Source: Reyranella sp. (GTDB lineage Bacteria; Pseudomonadota; Alphaproteobacteria; Reyranellales; Reyranellaceae). From it: a DNA stretch of 11,073 bases. Of this stretch, positions 1 to 6,754 are shown one piece after another. The stretch's first letter is position 1, and the number at the start of each line of letters is the position of its first letter. The position numbers were made by a program, and so were the translations under genes. The DNA lies in NCBI GenBank assembly GCA_030681635.1, contig JAUXRT010000549.1:1-11073 (forward strand), given 5' to 3'. The notes under the pieces are model-generated. The model made no database searches and was not told the DNA's origin. It worked only from the letters and a program-made list of their open reading frames with translations.

Positions 1-323
1 GGGCGGCCACGCCCGGCCTGCCAGAATTCGAATATCTCTGGGATGGGCTCCGCTATCGCTTCGCCAGCGCGGCGCATCTTCGCCTGTTCCGCAGCCACCC
101 CGACAGGTACGCGCCGCACTTCGGCGGCTCCTGCGCGATGAACATGGCCAACGGCAATCGGCGTGAAGCCGATCCGCTGATCTGGATCATTTCCGGCGGC
201 AGGCTCTATGTCTTTGCCGGACAGGCCGGGTCGGAGCGGTTTCGTCTCGACGTCGAGGCGAATGCCCAAAGGGCTGCTTCCAATTGGGAACGTCTCCAGG
301 CACCGCTAAGCCGGCAAGAGTAA
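1..323 (+). CDS. YHS domain-containing protein, C-terminal part (5' end outside the window)
   Basis: The frame is open from the first bases (codons in phase from base 3) and ends with TAA at 321-323, so about 106 residues of the C-terminal part are visible. The segment reads PEFEYLWDGLRYRFASAAH, then a Phe-x-x-His-Pro-x-x-Tyr-Ala-Pro-x-Phe-Gly-Gly-x-Cys-Ala motif. This is the signature of small exported proteins with a YHS domain, in which a Gly-Tyr-Asp-Pro-Val-Ala-Tyr segment precedes the visible part. The tail, with DPLIWIISGGRLYVFAG and a closing Ala-x-x-Asn-Trp, also follows that family. YHS domains are thought to bind metal, but the function of these stand-alone proteins is not established. 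An ATG at 138 lies inside the domain and is not the true start. No partner is visible; the next gene begins 96 bp downstream. Confidence 0.8.
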   Translation, partial: AATPGLPEFEYLWDGLRYRFASAAHLRLFRSHPDRYAPHFGGSCAMNMANGNRREADPLIWIISGGRLYVFAGQAGSERFRLDVEANAQRAASNWERLQAPLSRQE

Positions 324-419
324 GTCCCCCGCATGAGTTGATCCAACCGACTTCAACTATTTGCAGTCCACGCCGTTTGCTCTAGGTTGCCGCCCGGGGA
401 GTTGAAGGGTGTGGTTGCT
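324..419. other. Short intergenic region before the autotransporter gene
   Basis: This 96-bp stretch separates the YHS gene from the autotransporter. It contains a small inverted repeat, GTTGA then TCAAC, near 337-357. It is too weak and lacks a T-run, so it is not called a terminator. A GAAGG at 404-408 lies 11 nt before the chosen ATG at 420 and is the only plausible ribosome binding site. No convincing promoter pair was found. Confidence 0.4.
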
Positions 420-3062
420 ATGTCTCGCGTGATCGGGCGCCGGGGCGCGTATTGCCTCGGGGCGCTTCTGACGGTGGTCGCCGCGCTCTCCCCGCCTGCC
501 GCCTGGGCCCAGAACGCGACCTGGCTGCTCAATCCCGGCAGCAATGCTTTCGCCACCGCCACCAACTGGTCGCCCAATGTCGTGCCGCTGGGCACCGCGA
601 CCTTCGGCGTGTCGAACACGACGACCATCGACCTTTCGAGCGGTCTCGAGATCAACATCTTCTCGTTCAATGCCGGCGCCTCGGCCTACACCTTCAGCAA
701 CGCGAATTTCTCCCTGAGCGGCGCCGGCATCGTCAACAATTCGTCGCAGACCCAGACCATCAACATCGATGCCACCGGCGTCCTGGCGCTCAACAACAGC
801 GCCACACTGGGCAGCGTCACCATCGTCAGCGCCAACTCGATCGTCTTCAACGATTCGACCTCGGCCGGCCGCGCCATCATCACCAACAACGGCGGCAACA
901 TACAGTTCGAAGACAACACCACGGCCGCCAATGCCACCATCACCAACAATGCCGGCGGCACGCTCTGCTTCTGCAACAACGCCACCGCCGGCAACGCCAC
1001 CATCGTCAACACCGGCGCCGGCGCGACGCTGAATTTCTTCGCCGACTCCACGGCCGGCACCGCCCGCATCACCACCGCCAACGGCGCCACCCTCAGCTTC
1101 GAGGACTCGAGTTCGGCCAGCGCCGCCATCCTCACCAACAACGGCGGCACGGTGAACTTCACCGAGACCAGCAGCGGCGGCACGGCGCGCTACATCGGCA
1201 ACTCGGGCACACTCGACATCTCGGGCCTCAGCTCGACCGGCATGTCGATCGGCTCGGTCGAAGGCGGCGGCGCCATCGCACTCGGCGCCATGGCGCTCAC
1301 GGTCGGCGGCAACAACCTCTCGACCACGGTGAGCGGCGTCATCTCCGGCACCGGCGGCTCGCTGGTCAAGCAGGGCACCGGCACGTTGACGCTGAGCGGC
1401 GTCAACACCTTCACCGGCGGCACCACGGTGAGCGCGGGCGGGCTGCTGGTGAACGGCAGCCTGGCGAGCGGCGTCACGGTGGGCAGCGCCGGTCTCCTGG
1501 GCGGCAGCGGCACCATCACCGGCAGCGTCAGCAACGGCGGCATCGTGGCGCCGGGCAATTCGATCGGCACGCTCACGGTCAGCGGCTCTTTTACGCAAAA
1601 CAGCGGCGGCACGCTGCAGATCGAGGCCAATGCCGGCGGCCAGAGCGACCGGGTGAACGTCACCGGCGCGCCGGGGACGGCTGCGCTGAACGGCGGCACT
1701 CTGGCGGCCCAGCCGATCGCGGGCGGCATCTATGCGATGCGCACGACCTATACCGTGCTGAACGCCACCGGCGGCCGCACCGGGACATTCGCCAACGTCA
1801 CCAGCAGTCTTCCGTTTCTGACGCCGTCGCTGAGCTACGACGCCAACAACGTCTACCTGACGCTGGTCCCCGGCGGCTTTGCGCGCGGCGCGCTGACCGG
1901 CAACCAGAGGGCGGTGGGCGGCGTGCTCGACCGCAGCGTCGCGACCGCCACCGGCGACTTCGCCACCGTGATCGGCGCCATCGCCGGCCTCAACCTCGTG
2001 CCGGGCCAGCAGGCGATGGATGCGATCAGCGGCCAGGCCTATTCGGGCTTCAGCAGCGCCAACCTGGCCGGCGGCCAGCTCTTCATGAACGTGCTGGGCC
2101 AACAGATGAGCATCGCGCGCGGCAGTGCCGGCGGCACACGCGTCGCGCTGGCCGAGGCCTGCAGCTCCACCAACATCCAGTCCGGCGACATCACGCTTTG
2201 CGACGGCGCGGCGGGCCCGTTCAGCGTCTGGGGCAGCGCCCTGGGCGGCACCGGCAGCGTGGCCGGCACCGGCGGGGCGGCAACCCAGACCTACAATTTC
2301 GGCGGCGTCTCGACCGGCATCGACTACCGCTTCGACCCGCGCTTCCTGGCCGGCGTCGCGCTGGGCTACGCCAGCGGCTCGCAATGGCTGAACGGTTTTA
2401 CCGGCCGCGGCACATCGGACAGCTACAACTTCGCGCTCTACGGGTCGTTCACCTCGAACGCCTTCTACATCGATACGCTGGCGGGCTACGGCTACAACGA
2501 CAACCAGATGCAGCGCCAGATCCTGATCCAGGGCCTGCCGACGCGCAACGCGCAGGGCCGCACCGGCGCCAACCAGTTCACCGCCCAGGCCGAGACCGGC
2601 TACAAGATCGACATCTACGAGCGCGCCGCGGCCTCGCTCACGCCCTTCGTGCGGCTGCAGGCGGCGACCGTGACGCAGAACGCTTTCAGCGAATCGGGCG
2701 CGAACTCGCTCAACCTCAACGTTGCGCAGCAGACGACCAACTCGGTGCGCTCGGTCCTCGGCGCCGAGCTGGCGGGCTTCATCGACGCCGGCTGGCGCGA
2801 CAAGCTCGGCCTCCAGGTCCGGCTGGGCTGGGCGCACGAATATGCCGACACCTCGCGGCCGATGACCGCCTCCTTCGCCGGCGCGCCCGCGCTCGGCTTC
2901 ACCGTCTATGGCGCCGCCCCGCAGCGCGACGCCGCCATCCTGGGCCTCGCCGCCAATACCTCGATCGCCGAGGCCTGGGGCCTGTACCTCCGCTACGACG
3001 GCGAGGTCGGCACCGGTGTCGACAACCATGTCTTCAGCGCCGGCCTGCGCCTGAACTGGTAG
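420..3062 (+). CDS. Type Va autotransporter with beta-helical passenger and C-terminal beta-barrel
   Basis: This 880-residue protein is an outer-membrane autotransporter. Residues 1-30 form a signal peptide: MSRVIGRR, a hydrophobic core and cleavage after Ala-Trp-Ala before QNATW. The passenger starts with a Trp-x-Leu-Asn-Pro/ATNWSPN segment, followed by six Asn/Thr/Gly-rich rungs of about 21 residues near residues 133-256. A passenger-associated transport repeat follows (SLVKQGTGTLTLSGVNTFTG, GGTTVSAGGLLVNG, then IVAPGNSIGTLTVSG). A Cys pair flanks the junction (EACSSTN and TLCDG), and the barrel runs from about residue 600 (SVWGSALGG) to the terminal SAGLRLNW. The final Trp is the usual BAM recognition end. 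The passenger shows no protease or lipase motif, so a surface adhesion or biofilm role is the default guess. ATG 420 is preferred over TTG 387 because it begins directly with the signal peptide. Two other long open frames overlap the gene but are compositional shadows. Confidence 0.92.
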   Translation: MSRVIGRRGAYCLGALLTVVAALSPPAAWAQNATWLLNPGSNAFATATNWSPNVVPLGTATFGVSNTTTIDLSSGLEINIFSFNAGASAYTFSNANFSLSGAGIVNNSSQTQTINIDATGVLALNNSATLGSVTIVSANSIVFNDSTSAGRAIITNNGGNIQFEDNTTAANATITNNAGGTLCFCNNATAGNATIVNTGAGATLNFFADSTAGTARITTANGATLSFEDSSSASAAILTNNGGTVNFTETSSGGTARYIGNSGTLDISGLSSTGMSIGSVEGGGAIALGAMALTVGGNNLSTTVSGVISGTGGSLVKQGTGTLTLSGVNTFTGGTTVSAGGLLVNGSLASGVTVGSAGLLGGSGTITGSVSNGGIVAPGNSIGTLTVSGSFTQNSGGTLQIEANAGGQSDRVNVTGAPGTAALNGGTLAAQPIAGGIYAMRTTYTVLNATGGRTGTFANVTSSLPFLTPSLSYDANNVYLTLVPGGFARGALTGNQRAVGGVLDRSVATATGDFATVIGAIAGLNLVPGQQAMDAISGQAYSGFSSANLAGGQLFMNVLGQQMSIARGSAGGTRVALAEACSSTNIQSGDITLCDGAAGPFSVWGSALGGTGSVAGTGGAATQTYNFGGVSTGIDYRFDPRFLAGVALGYASGSQWLNGFTGRGTSDSYNFALYGSFTSNAFYIDTLAGYGYNDNQMQRQILIQGLPTRNAQGRTGANQFTAQAETGYKIDIYERAAASLTPFVRLQAATVTQNAFSESGANSLNLNVAQQTTNSVRSVLGAELAGFIDAGWRDKLGLQVRLGWAHEYADTSRPMTASFAGAPALGFTVYGAAPQRDAAILGLAANTSIAEAWGLYLRYDGEVGTGVDNHVFSAGLRLNW
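816..1187 (+). repeat. Six tandem ~63-bp imperfect repeats encoding beta-helix rungs
   Basis: Within the autotransporter passenger, six consecutive units of about 20-22 codons share the pattern (I/V)-T-N-N-x-G-x-(I/L/V)-x-F-x-(D/N)-(S/T)-(S/T)-(A/S)-x-x-A. Examples are ITNNGGNIQFEDNTTAANA, then ITNNAGGTLCFCNNATAGNA, then ILTNNGGTVNFTETSSGGTA. The period fits single turns of a right-handed parallel beta-helix. One rung carries a Cys-Phe-Cys in the strand, which is unusual for secreted passengers. The units are diverged, so this is protein-level repetition rather than recent DNA duplication. Confidence 0.75.
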
Positions 3063-3180
3063 TCCATCGAGCGGATCATCGCGTGCTCCCGAAAAAGTGA
3101 GGGAAAGCGCGGCCGTCACTTTCACGAAACCTCTGGCAATCGACCCGGGACTTCCCAGATGGGGTTACGGAGAGATGACA
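3063..3180. other. Intergenic region between the autotransporter and the CusF-like gene, with an inverted repeat
   Basis: This 118-bp stretch contains an inverted repeat AAAGTGA (3094-3100) / TCACTTT (3116-3122) around a 15-nt spacer. The left half, with GAGCGGATCATCGCG near 3069-3083 and TCCCGAAAAAGTGAGG near 3087-3102, resembles the dispersed palindromic elements common in rhizobial intergenic DNA, which carry an ATCATGC...CCCGAAAAGTGG core. This may be a decayed copy. The stem is AT-rich and has no T-run, so terminator function is doubtful. The Shine-Dalgarno for the next gene, GGAGAG at 3169-3174, lies at its right end. Confidence 0.4.
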
Positions 3181-3552
3181 ATGCCCCCTAAATTCGTGTT
3201 TGGATTATTCACGCTGGCTGCGGCGATCGGCCTGGCCGGGTCTGTCGCGGCGGCCGAAACGATGGTCGACCCCTGGCCTCATTACTATGACGACGAAATG
3301 TCCGGTTCCGTGCAGCCGGTGGCCAGCACGCCGCTGGCGTCCGGTCGCGTCGTCGCGGTCGACCACGCCACCGGCAAGATTACGCTCGCCTATGCGGCGA
3401 TCCCACAGCTCCTGCTGGAGGGTGGCACCCGGAATTTCGCGGTCCAGGACGCCGCGGCGCTGACCGGCCTCACGCCCGGCGACAAGGTGCGCTTCGAGAT
3501 CGAACGCGAAGGCCGAAGCTTCATCGTCAAGCGCATCGTGAACAACCACTGA
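3181..3552 (+). CDS. Exported CusF-like OB-fold protein lacking the copper ligands
   Basis: The product is 123 residues. MPPKFVFGLFTLAAAIGLAGSVAAA is a clear signal peptide, giving a periplasmic mature protein starting near ETMVDPWPHYYDDEM. Residues from about 53 (SGRVVAVDHATGKITLAY...) to the end align without gaps to the CusF copper-chaperone domain (beta-barrel; GKIT, then GLTPGDKVRFEIE). In E. coli CusF the metal site is His36, Trp44, Met47 and Met49. From my memory of that sequence, the matching positions here are Tyr, Leu, Gly and Arg, so the classical Cu(I)/Ag(I) site is absent. A His/Trp/acid-rich N-terminal patch (DPWPHYYDDE) could offer other ligands. ATG 3181 is chosen because GGAGAG lies 6 nt upstream; ATG 3175 abuts that sequence, and the longer frame from 3097 would put residues before the signal peptide. 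No Cus efflux genes are adjacent. Confidence 0.75.
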   Translation: MPPKFVFGLFTLAAAIGLAGSVAAAETMVDPWPHYYDDEMSGSVQPVASTPLASGRVVAVDHATGKITLAYAAIPQLLLEGGTRNFAVQDAAALTGLTPGDKVRFEIEREGRSFIVKRIVNNH

Positions 3553-3608
3553 GGCAGGCGCCGAGCGCCAGCGCGGCAACGAAGCCTTGCGTGCTACGTT
3601 AGGCAGCC

Positions 3609-4256
3609 ATGGCCGTGACGCATTTCCGCCGAACAAGGATTCTGGCCCGCCGAACAAGGATTCTCGCCGCCTTGCTGGCTGCCGCCGCTCTTTCGGGCGT
3701 CACCTTGTCCGCCTGCATAAGCGCGGGCGCGCCGGTCAATGTTTCCGGGGTGACCCTGGGCGGCGACAACTACGCGCCACAGTACGATTTCAGCGAATTC
3801 TGGGCGGCAACGGACAACAGAACCTTCCGCGTGGTCTTCGCCGGAAATCCCTTCCCGGCACTCCCGGTCGAGGAGGTGAAGCAGCGGCTGCTACCGGTGA
3901 TGCAGGCCAACAAGCCGCGGCCCAACCTCACCTTCACCTACGCCGCCCCGGCCGAGGAGCAGCACTCCGACTACCGACTGGTGCTGGTGTTCGATCCGGC
4001 CAACGATCTCGGGTCCGGCCCGGTGTGCAACGGCGTGACCCGCTTCAAACCAAGGGCAGCGGCAACGCCTGGCCGCGTCTATGTCTATGGCGTCTATTGC
4101 CGCAACGATCTCGCGCTCTCGGAGACCACGGGCTGGACGCAGGCGACCGGCCCGGACGATCCGAGGGTCGGCGCGCTGTTCTCGCAGCTCTTCCTCGTGC
4201 TGTTCACCGATCGGCCGATGCGCCGCGACCGCTTTGTGCCGTTCGGCTTCTGGTAG
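3609..4256 (+). CDS. Putative lipoprotein of unknown function
   Basis: This 215-residue protein is not assigned to a family I recognise. Its N-terminus has six arginines (MAVTHFRRTRILARRTRILA), a hydrophobic stretch and the lipobox Leu-Ser-Ala-Cys with Cys36. It is therefore probably lipidated, and Ile at +2 does not signal inner-membrane retention. The mature part has a conserved-looking YDFSEFWAATDNRTFRVVFAGNPF segment, EEVKQRLLPVMQ, a Tyr-Arg-Leu-Val-Leu-Val-Phe-Asp-Pro strand, and two cysteines (140 and 164) that could form a disulfide. It ends VPFGFW. The positively charged n-region is doubled by a 21-bp in-frame duplication, and a 15-bp in-frame duplication copies the stop codon. No strong Shine-Dalgarno sequence is seen before ATG 3609. 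It converges on the MFS gene, whose stop is 21 bp away. Confidence 0.65.
   Translation: MAVTHFRRTRILARRTRILAALLAAAALSGVTLSACISAGAPVNVSGVTLGGDNYAPQYDFSEFWAATDNRTFRVVFAGNPFPALPVEEVKQRLLPVMQANKPRPNLTFTYAAPAEEQHSDYRLVLVFDPANDLGSGPVCNGVTRFKPRAAATPGRVYVYGVYCRNDLALSETTGWTQATGPDDPRVGALFSQLFLVLFTDRPMRRDRFVPFGFW
3627..3668 (+). repeat. 21-bp in-frame tandem duplication (RRTRILA twice)
   Basis: Two adjacent 21-bp units, 3627-3647 and 3648-3668, differ by one base (CTG against CTC) and each encode Arg-Arg-Thr-Arg-Ile-Leu-Ala. The duplication lies in the signal-peptide n-region of the lipoprotein gene and doubles its positive charge. Confidence 0.9.
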
Positions 4257-4273
4257 GGCGGCTTCTGGTAGGG
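4244..4273. repeat. 15-bp perfect tandem duplication containing the stop codon
   Basis: CGGCTTCTGGTAGGG occurs at 4244-4258 and again at 4259-4273, followed by a further partial CGGCT. The unit is five codons long, so both TAG codons are in frame with the lipoprotein. Readthrough of the first would add only Gly-Gly-Phe-Trp before a second identical stop. It fills nearly the whole gap between the two convergent genes. Confidence 0.9.
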
Positions 4274-4277
4274 CGGC

Positions 4278-5531
4278 TCAGCGACCGCGATCGCCGTCCA
4301 GTTCGCGCGGCCGCATGAACAGGAAGACGCCGAGCGCCAGCGCCATCAGCACCGACACAACGAGGAAAGCGAGCCCCCAGGCCATCGGCGACATGCCGCC
4401 GGCCAGGTCGAGCGTAAAGCCGACGACCAGGGGACCGACGAAGCCGCCCGCGTAGCCCAGGGTCGAATGGACCGCGAGCGTGGCGCCGCGGCGCGACGGC
4501 TCGGCATTGCCCGCGGCGCCCGCCGTCACCGATGAGGAATCCAGCCACACCACCATGCCGTAGGCGATCAGCAGGACGACGGCGAGCCAGTAGCTGGTCG
4601 ATCCGAGAAAGCCCACGACCGCGCCGAACAGAACCGACAGGATCATGGCGGTCGCCACGAGGCGCCGGCGGCCGAAGCGGATCGAGGCCTCGTTGCCCAC
4701 GATACTGGTCAAGGTGCCAAGCAGCGCCAGCAGCGTGACGACCAGCGCGGGCGACAGCGTCTGATCCGAGAAGCCGGTGTAGCTCGCGACGAAGGCCAGG
4801 AACGCCACGCCCCAGCCCCGCAACGCGCTCATCTCGAGCGTGTGCACGCAGTAGACGACGGAATAGGCAAACGCCGACGTGTTGCGCACGACGGGGCGGA
4901 AATCGAACAGGCCGGCCTGCTTCCCCTTCGAGTCGGGCGCGCGCGGCGGCGGTGCGGCGCGCCAGGGCACGACGAAGGCCACCATCAGCCAGGCGATGGC
5001 CGCCGTCGCGGCGGAGATCGTGAACGCCGAGCGCCAGCCGAAATGCTCGGCCAGCACATCGCCCAGCAGGTAGGAGACGGCCCCCGAGATGCCGATGCTG
5101 GCGGCGTGTCCGGTGACGGCGCGCGACATCATCCTGGAATCGACCTGGTCGGCCAGGAGCTTGAGGCCGGTCATATAGGTGCCGGCCCAGCCCATGCCGG
5201 CCAGCGCCCGCGTGGCGAAAGCCGACCAGAAGCCCTCGGCGTAGAGGCCGAACAGGAGATGGCCGGCCACGGTGCAGGCGACGCCGAACAGATAGACGCG
5301 CTTGGCGTCGATGCGGTCGGTGAGGGTGACCAGCACCGGCACCGACACCATGTAGGCGCCGAAGAAGATGGCGGTGATCCAGCCGGCCTCGCTGTTGGAG
5401 AGCCGCCAGAGCTGCATCATTTGTGGCAGCAGGGCCGGCCAGAAGCCGGCGCCGATCTGCACGAAGATCTGTGCCGCACAAACAACGGCGACGAGCTTCG
5501 CGCCCGAATGTATCCCGCTTGTCCCCGTCAC
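4278..5531 (-). CDS. MFS transporter (second of two; last gene of the ars-linked operon)
   Basis: This 417-residue protein has the twelve-segment hydrophobic pattern of a major facilitator. A motif-A-like loop, TLTDRIDAKRVYLFG, lies after the second membrane segment (about residues 69-83), with its second-half counterpart at GNEASIRFGRRRL. A central hydrophilic loop (PWRAAPPPRAPDSKGKQAG) separates the two bundles, and ARALAGMGWAGTYMTGLKLL resembles the fourth-fifth segment region. The start is GTG at 5531-5529, which overlaps the TGA stop of the upstream MFS gene in the four bases GTGA and implies translational coupling. AAAGGG sits just upstream. The substrate cannot be read from sequence. 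It is not recognisable as the ArsJ type of MFS carrier, and no GAPDH partner gene is present. It differs clearly in sequence from the MFS gene before it, so the pair is not a recent duplication. Confidence 0.88.
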   Translation of the reverse strand: MTGTSGIHSGAKLVAVVCAAQIFVQIGAGFWPALLPQMMQLWRLSNSEAGWITAIFFGAYMVSVPVLVTLTDRIDAKRVYLFGVACTVAGHLLFGLYAEGFWSAFATRALAGMGWAGTYMTGLKLLADQVDSRMMSRAVTGHAASIGISGAVSYLLGDVLAEHFGWRSAFTISAATAAIAWLMVAFVVPWRAAPPPRAPDSKGKQAGLFDFRPVVRNTSAFAYSVVYCVHTLEMSALRGWGVAFLAFVASYTGFSDQTLSPALVVTLLALLGTLTSIVGNEASIRFGRRRLVATAMILSVLFGAVVGFLGSTSYWLAVVLLIAYGMVVWLDSSSVTAGAAGNAEPSRRGATLAVHSTLGYAGGFVGPLVVGFTLDLAGGMSPMAWGLAFLVVSVLMALALGVFLFMRPRELDGDRGR

Positions 5532-6754
5532 GTCCCTTTAGACTCCAACCGTACGCCAACGAGGCCGAGTGTGGCAGCAACGACGGCGATCCCAAGAAAA
5601 ATCGAATAGGCCGCCGCCGGAGACCACAGGAACGCCAGCGGTCCCGCCGCGGCGCCGGACACGCCGATCACGAACAGGGTGCCGCGGATGGTCCCGAGAT
5701 GTTTCAGGCCGAAGGACTCCGCGAGCCCGGCCGAATAGACGATCTGCAAGGTGCCGATCATGGCGCCCAGCGTCACCGCGTAGGCAAGGCCGCCGGCGAG
5801 CGTGGGACTGGTCCACAGGCAGGCGACGGAAAAGCCGAGGAAGCAGAGACCGACGAGGCCGATCGGCCGCGCGCCGAAGCGGTCGATGAGCGCGCCACTG
5901 CACAAGGTGGCGATGGCCTGCGTCACCGTCATCGCGCCCAGCAGGCCGATGGCGCTGCCGCGCGCCAGGCCGGCCTCCGCCATGGCACGGACATGGTCGA
6001 GCATGAGTGCGGTGCCGACGCCGTTGGAGAGCACGGTGAGGGCACTGAAATACCAGAACGCATTGGTTCGCAGGCTCTCCGCCAGCGTGAGGCCGATCGC
6101 CGGCATCGCGGTGGCGCCGGCGGCAGCGCGGCCAAAATCGCGGGCAGCGCCCTGGTCCTCCGGCCGGTTGCGATAGAAGGCCAATCCGACCGGCGCCATG
6201 ACCGCGAGCACGCCTGCCGCCATCGCGAGATAGGCACTGCGCCAGCCGGGACCTTGAATGATCGGCTCGACCAGCGGCGGGATGACGAGACCGCCCAGGG
6301 CCAGGCCCATCATCGCGAGTGCCGTGACGCGGCCGCGAAAGCGGTCGAACCAGAGATTGACCATCTGCATGGTGACGAGGCTGAGGCCGGCGATGGCCGC
6401 GGCGCGCAGGACGAGGAAGCCCAGGCCCAGCGACCAGGCATCGTCGGCGAGGCTCATGACACCACAGGCCGCCGTGAGCGCGGCGACCGCCGGCACAATC
6501 AGGCGGCGCGGCCCGAAGCGGTCGACCAGCCGGCCGATGAAGGGCGCCGTCAGGATGCCAAGGAATGTGCCCAGGCTGTAGAGAACAAGGACGCGTCCAC
6601 GATCGAGACCGAGATCCGAGGCGATCGGATCGATGAAGGCCGACACGCCGACGGTCTGGCCTGGGGTGGTGGCGAACACGCCGATCAGCGCAGCGACGGC
6701 GACAAAGCCGCCGCTGGTGGTCGAAGAAGCGCCCGTGGCGGACCTGTCGATCAA
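5528..6754 (-). CDS. MFS transporter (first of two), OxlT/monocarboxylate-like style
   Basis: The product is about 408 residues with MFS features. An N-terminal segment, VAALIGVFATTPGQTVGVSAFIDPIASDLGL, is followed by the loop motif GRLVDRFGPRR (residues 74-84) and the second-half loop GALIDRFGARP. The GQTVGVSAF segment is typical of carriers often annotated as monocarboxylate- or oxalate/formate-like, though the substrate is unknown. I chose TTG at 6754-6752, which overlaps the dioxygenase stop in TTGA. This mirrors the GTGA overlap at the gene's own 3' end, and the sequence begins just before the first membrane segment. The frame stays open upstream to an ATG at 6901. That would add 49 Arg/Gly-rich residues lying wholly inside the dioxygenase gene and looking like shadow sequence. 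A GGAGA lies about 10 nt before the TTG. It is co-transcribed with the dioxygenase and the next MFS gene. Confidence 0.88.
   Translation of the reverse strand: MIDRSATGASSTTSGGFVAVAALIGVFATTPGQTVGVSAFIDPIASDLGLDRGRVLVLYSLGTFLGILTAPFIGRLVDRFGPRRLIVPAVAALTAACGVMSLADDAWSLGLGFLVLRAAAIAGLSLVTMQMVNLWFDRFRGRVTALAMMGLALGGLVIPPLVEPIIQGPGWRSAYLAMAAGVLAVMAPVGLAFYRNRPEDQGAARDFGRAAAGATAMPAIGLTLAESLRTNAFWYFSALTVLSNGVGTALMLDHVRAMAEAGLARGSAIGLLGAMTVTQAIATLCSGALIDRFGARPIGLVGLCFLGFSVACLWTSPTLAGGLAYAVTLGAMIGTLQIVYSAGLAESFGLKHLGTIRGTLFVIGVSGAAAGPLAFLWSPAAAYSIFLGIAVVAATLGLVGVRLESKGT

Noticed and set aside
357..3125. 922-codon open frame antisense to the autotransporter, plus an 882-codon open frame in another plus-strand frame (452-3100)
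   Set aside because: Both are rich in Arg, Ala, Gly and His with no domain, signal or ribosome binding site. They arise because the GC-rich, repetitive Gly/Thr/Asn codons rarely give stops in other frames. The autotransporter frame has a signal peptide, repeats and a barrel.
3557..3569. GGCGC-CGA-GCGCC hairpin after the CusF-like gene
   Set aside because: The stem is only 5 bp and no T-run follows, so there is not enough support for a terminator.
4257..4277. Shared terminator between the convergent lipoprotein and MFS genes
   Set aside because: The gap is filled by the 15-bp tandem repeat, with no inverted repeat and no T-run on either strand.
4278..6754. ArsJ-type arsenate detoxification (MFS carrier plus GAPDH)
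   Set aside because: No GAPDH gene is present in the window, and neither MFS protein is recognisably ArsJ.
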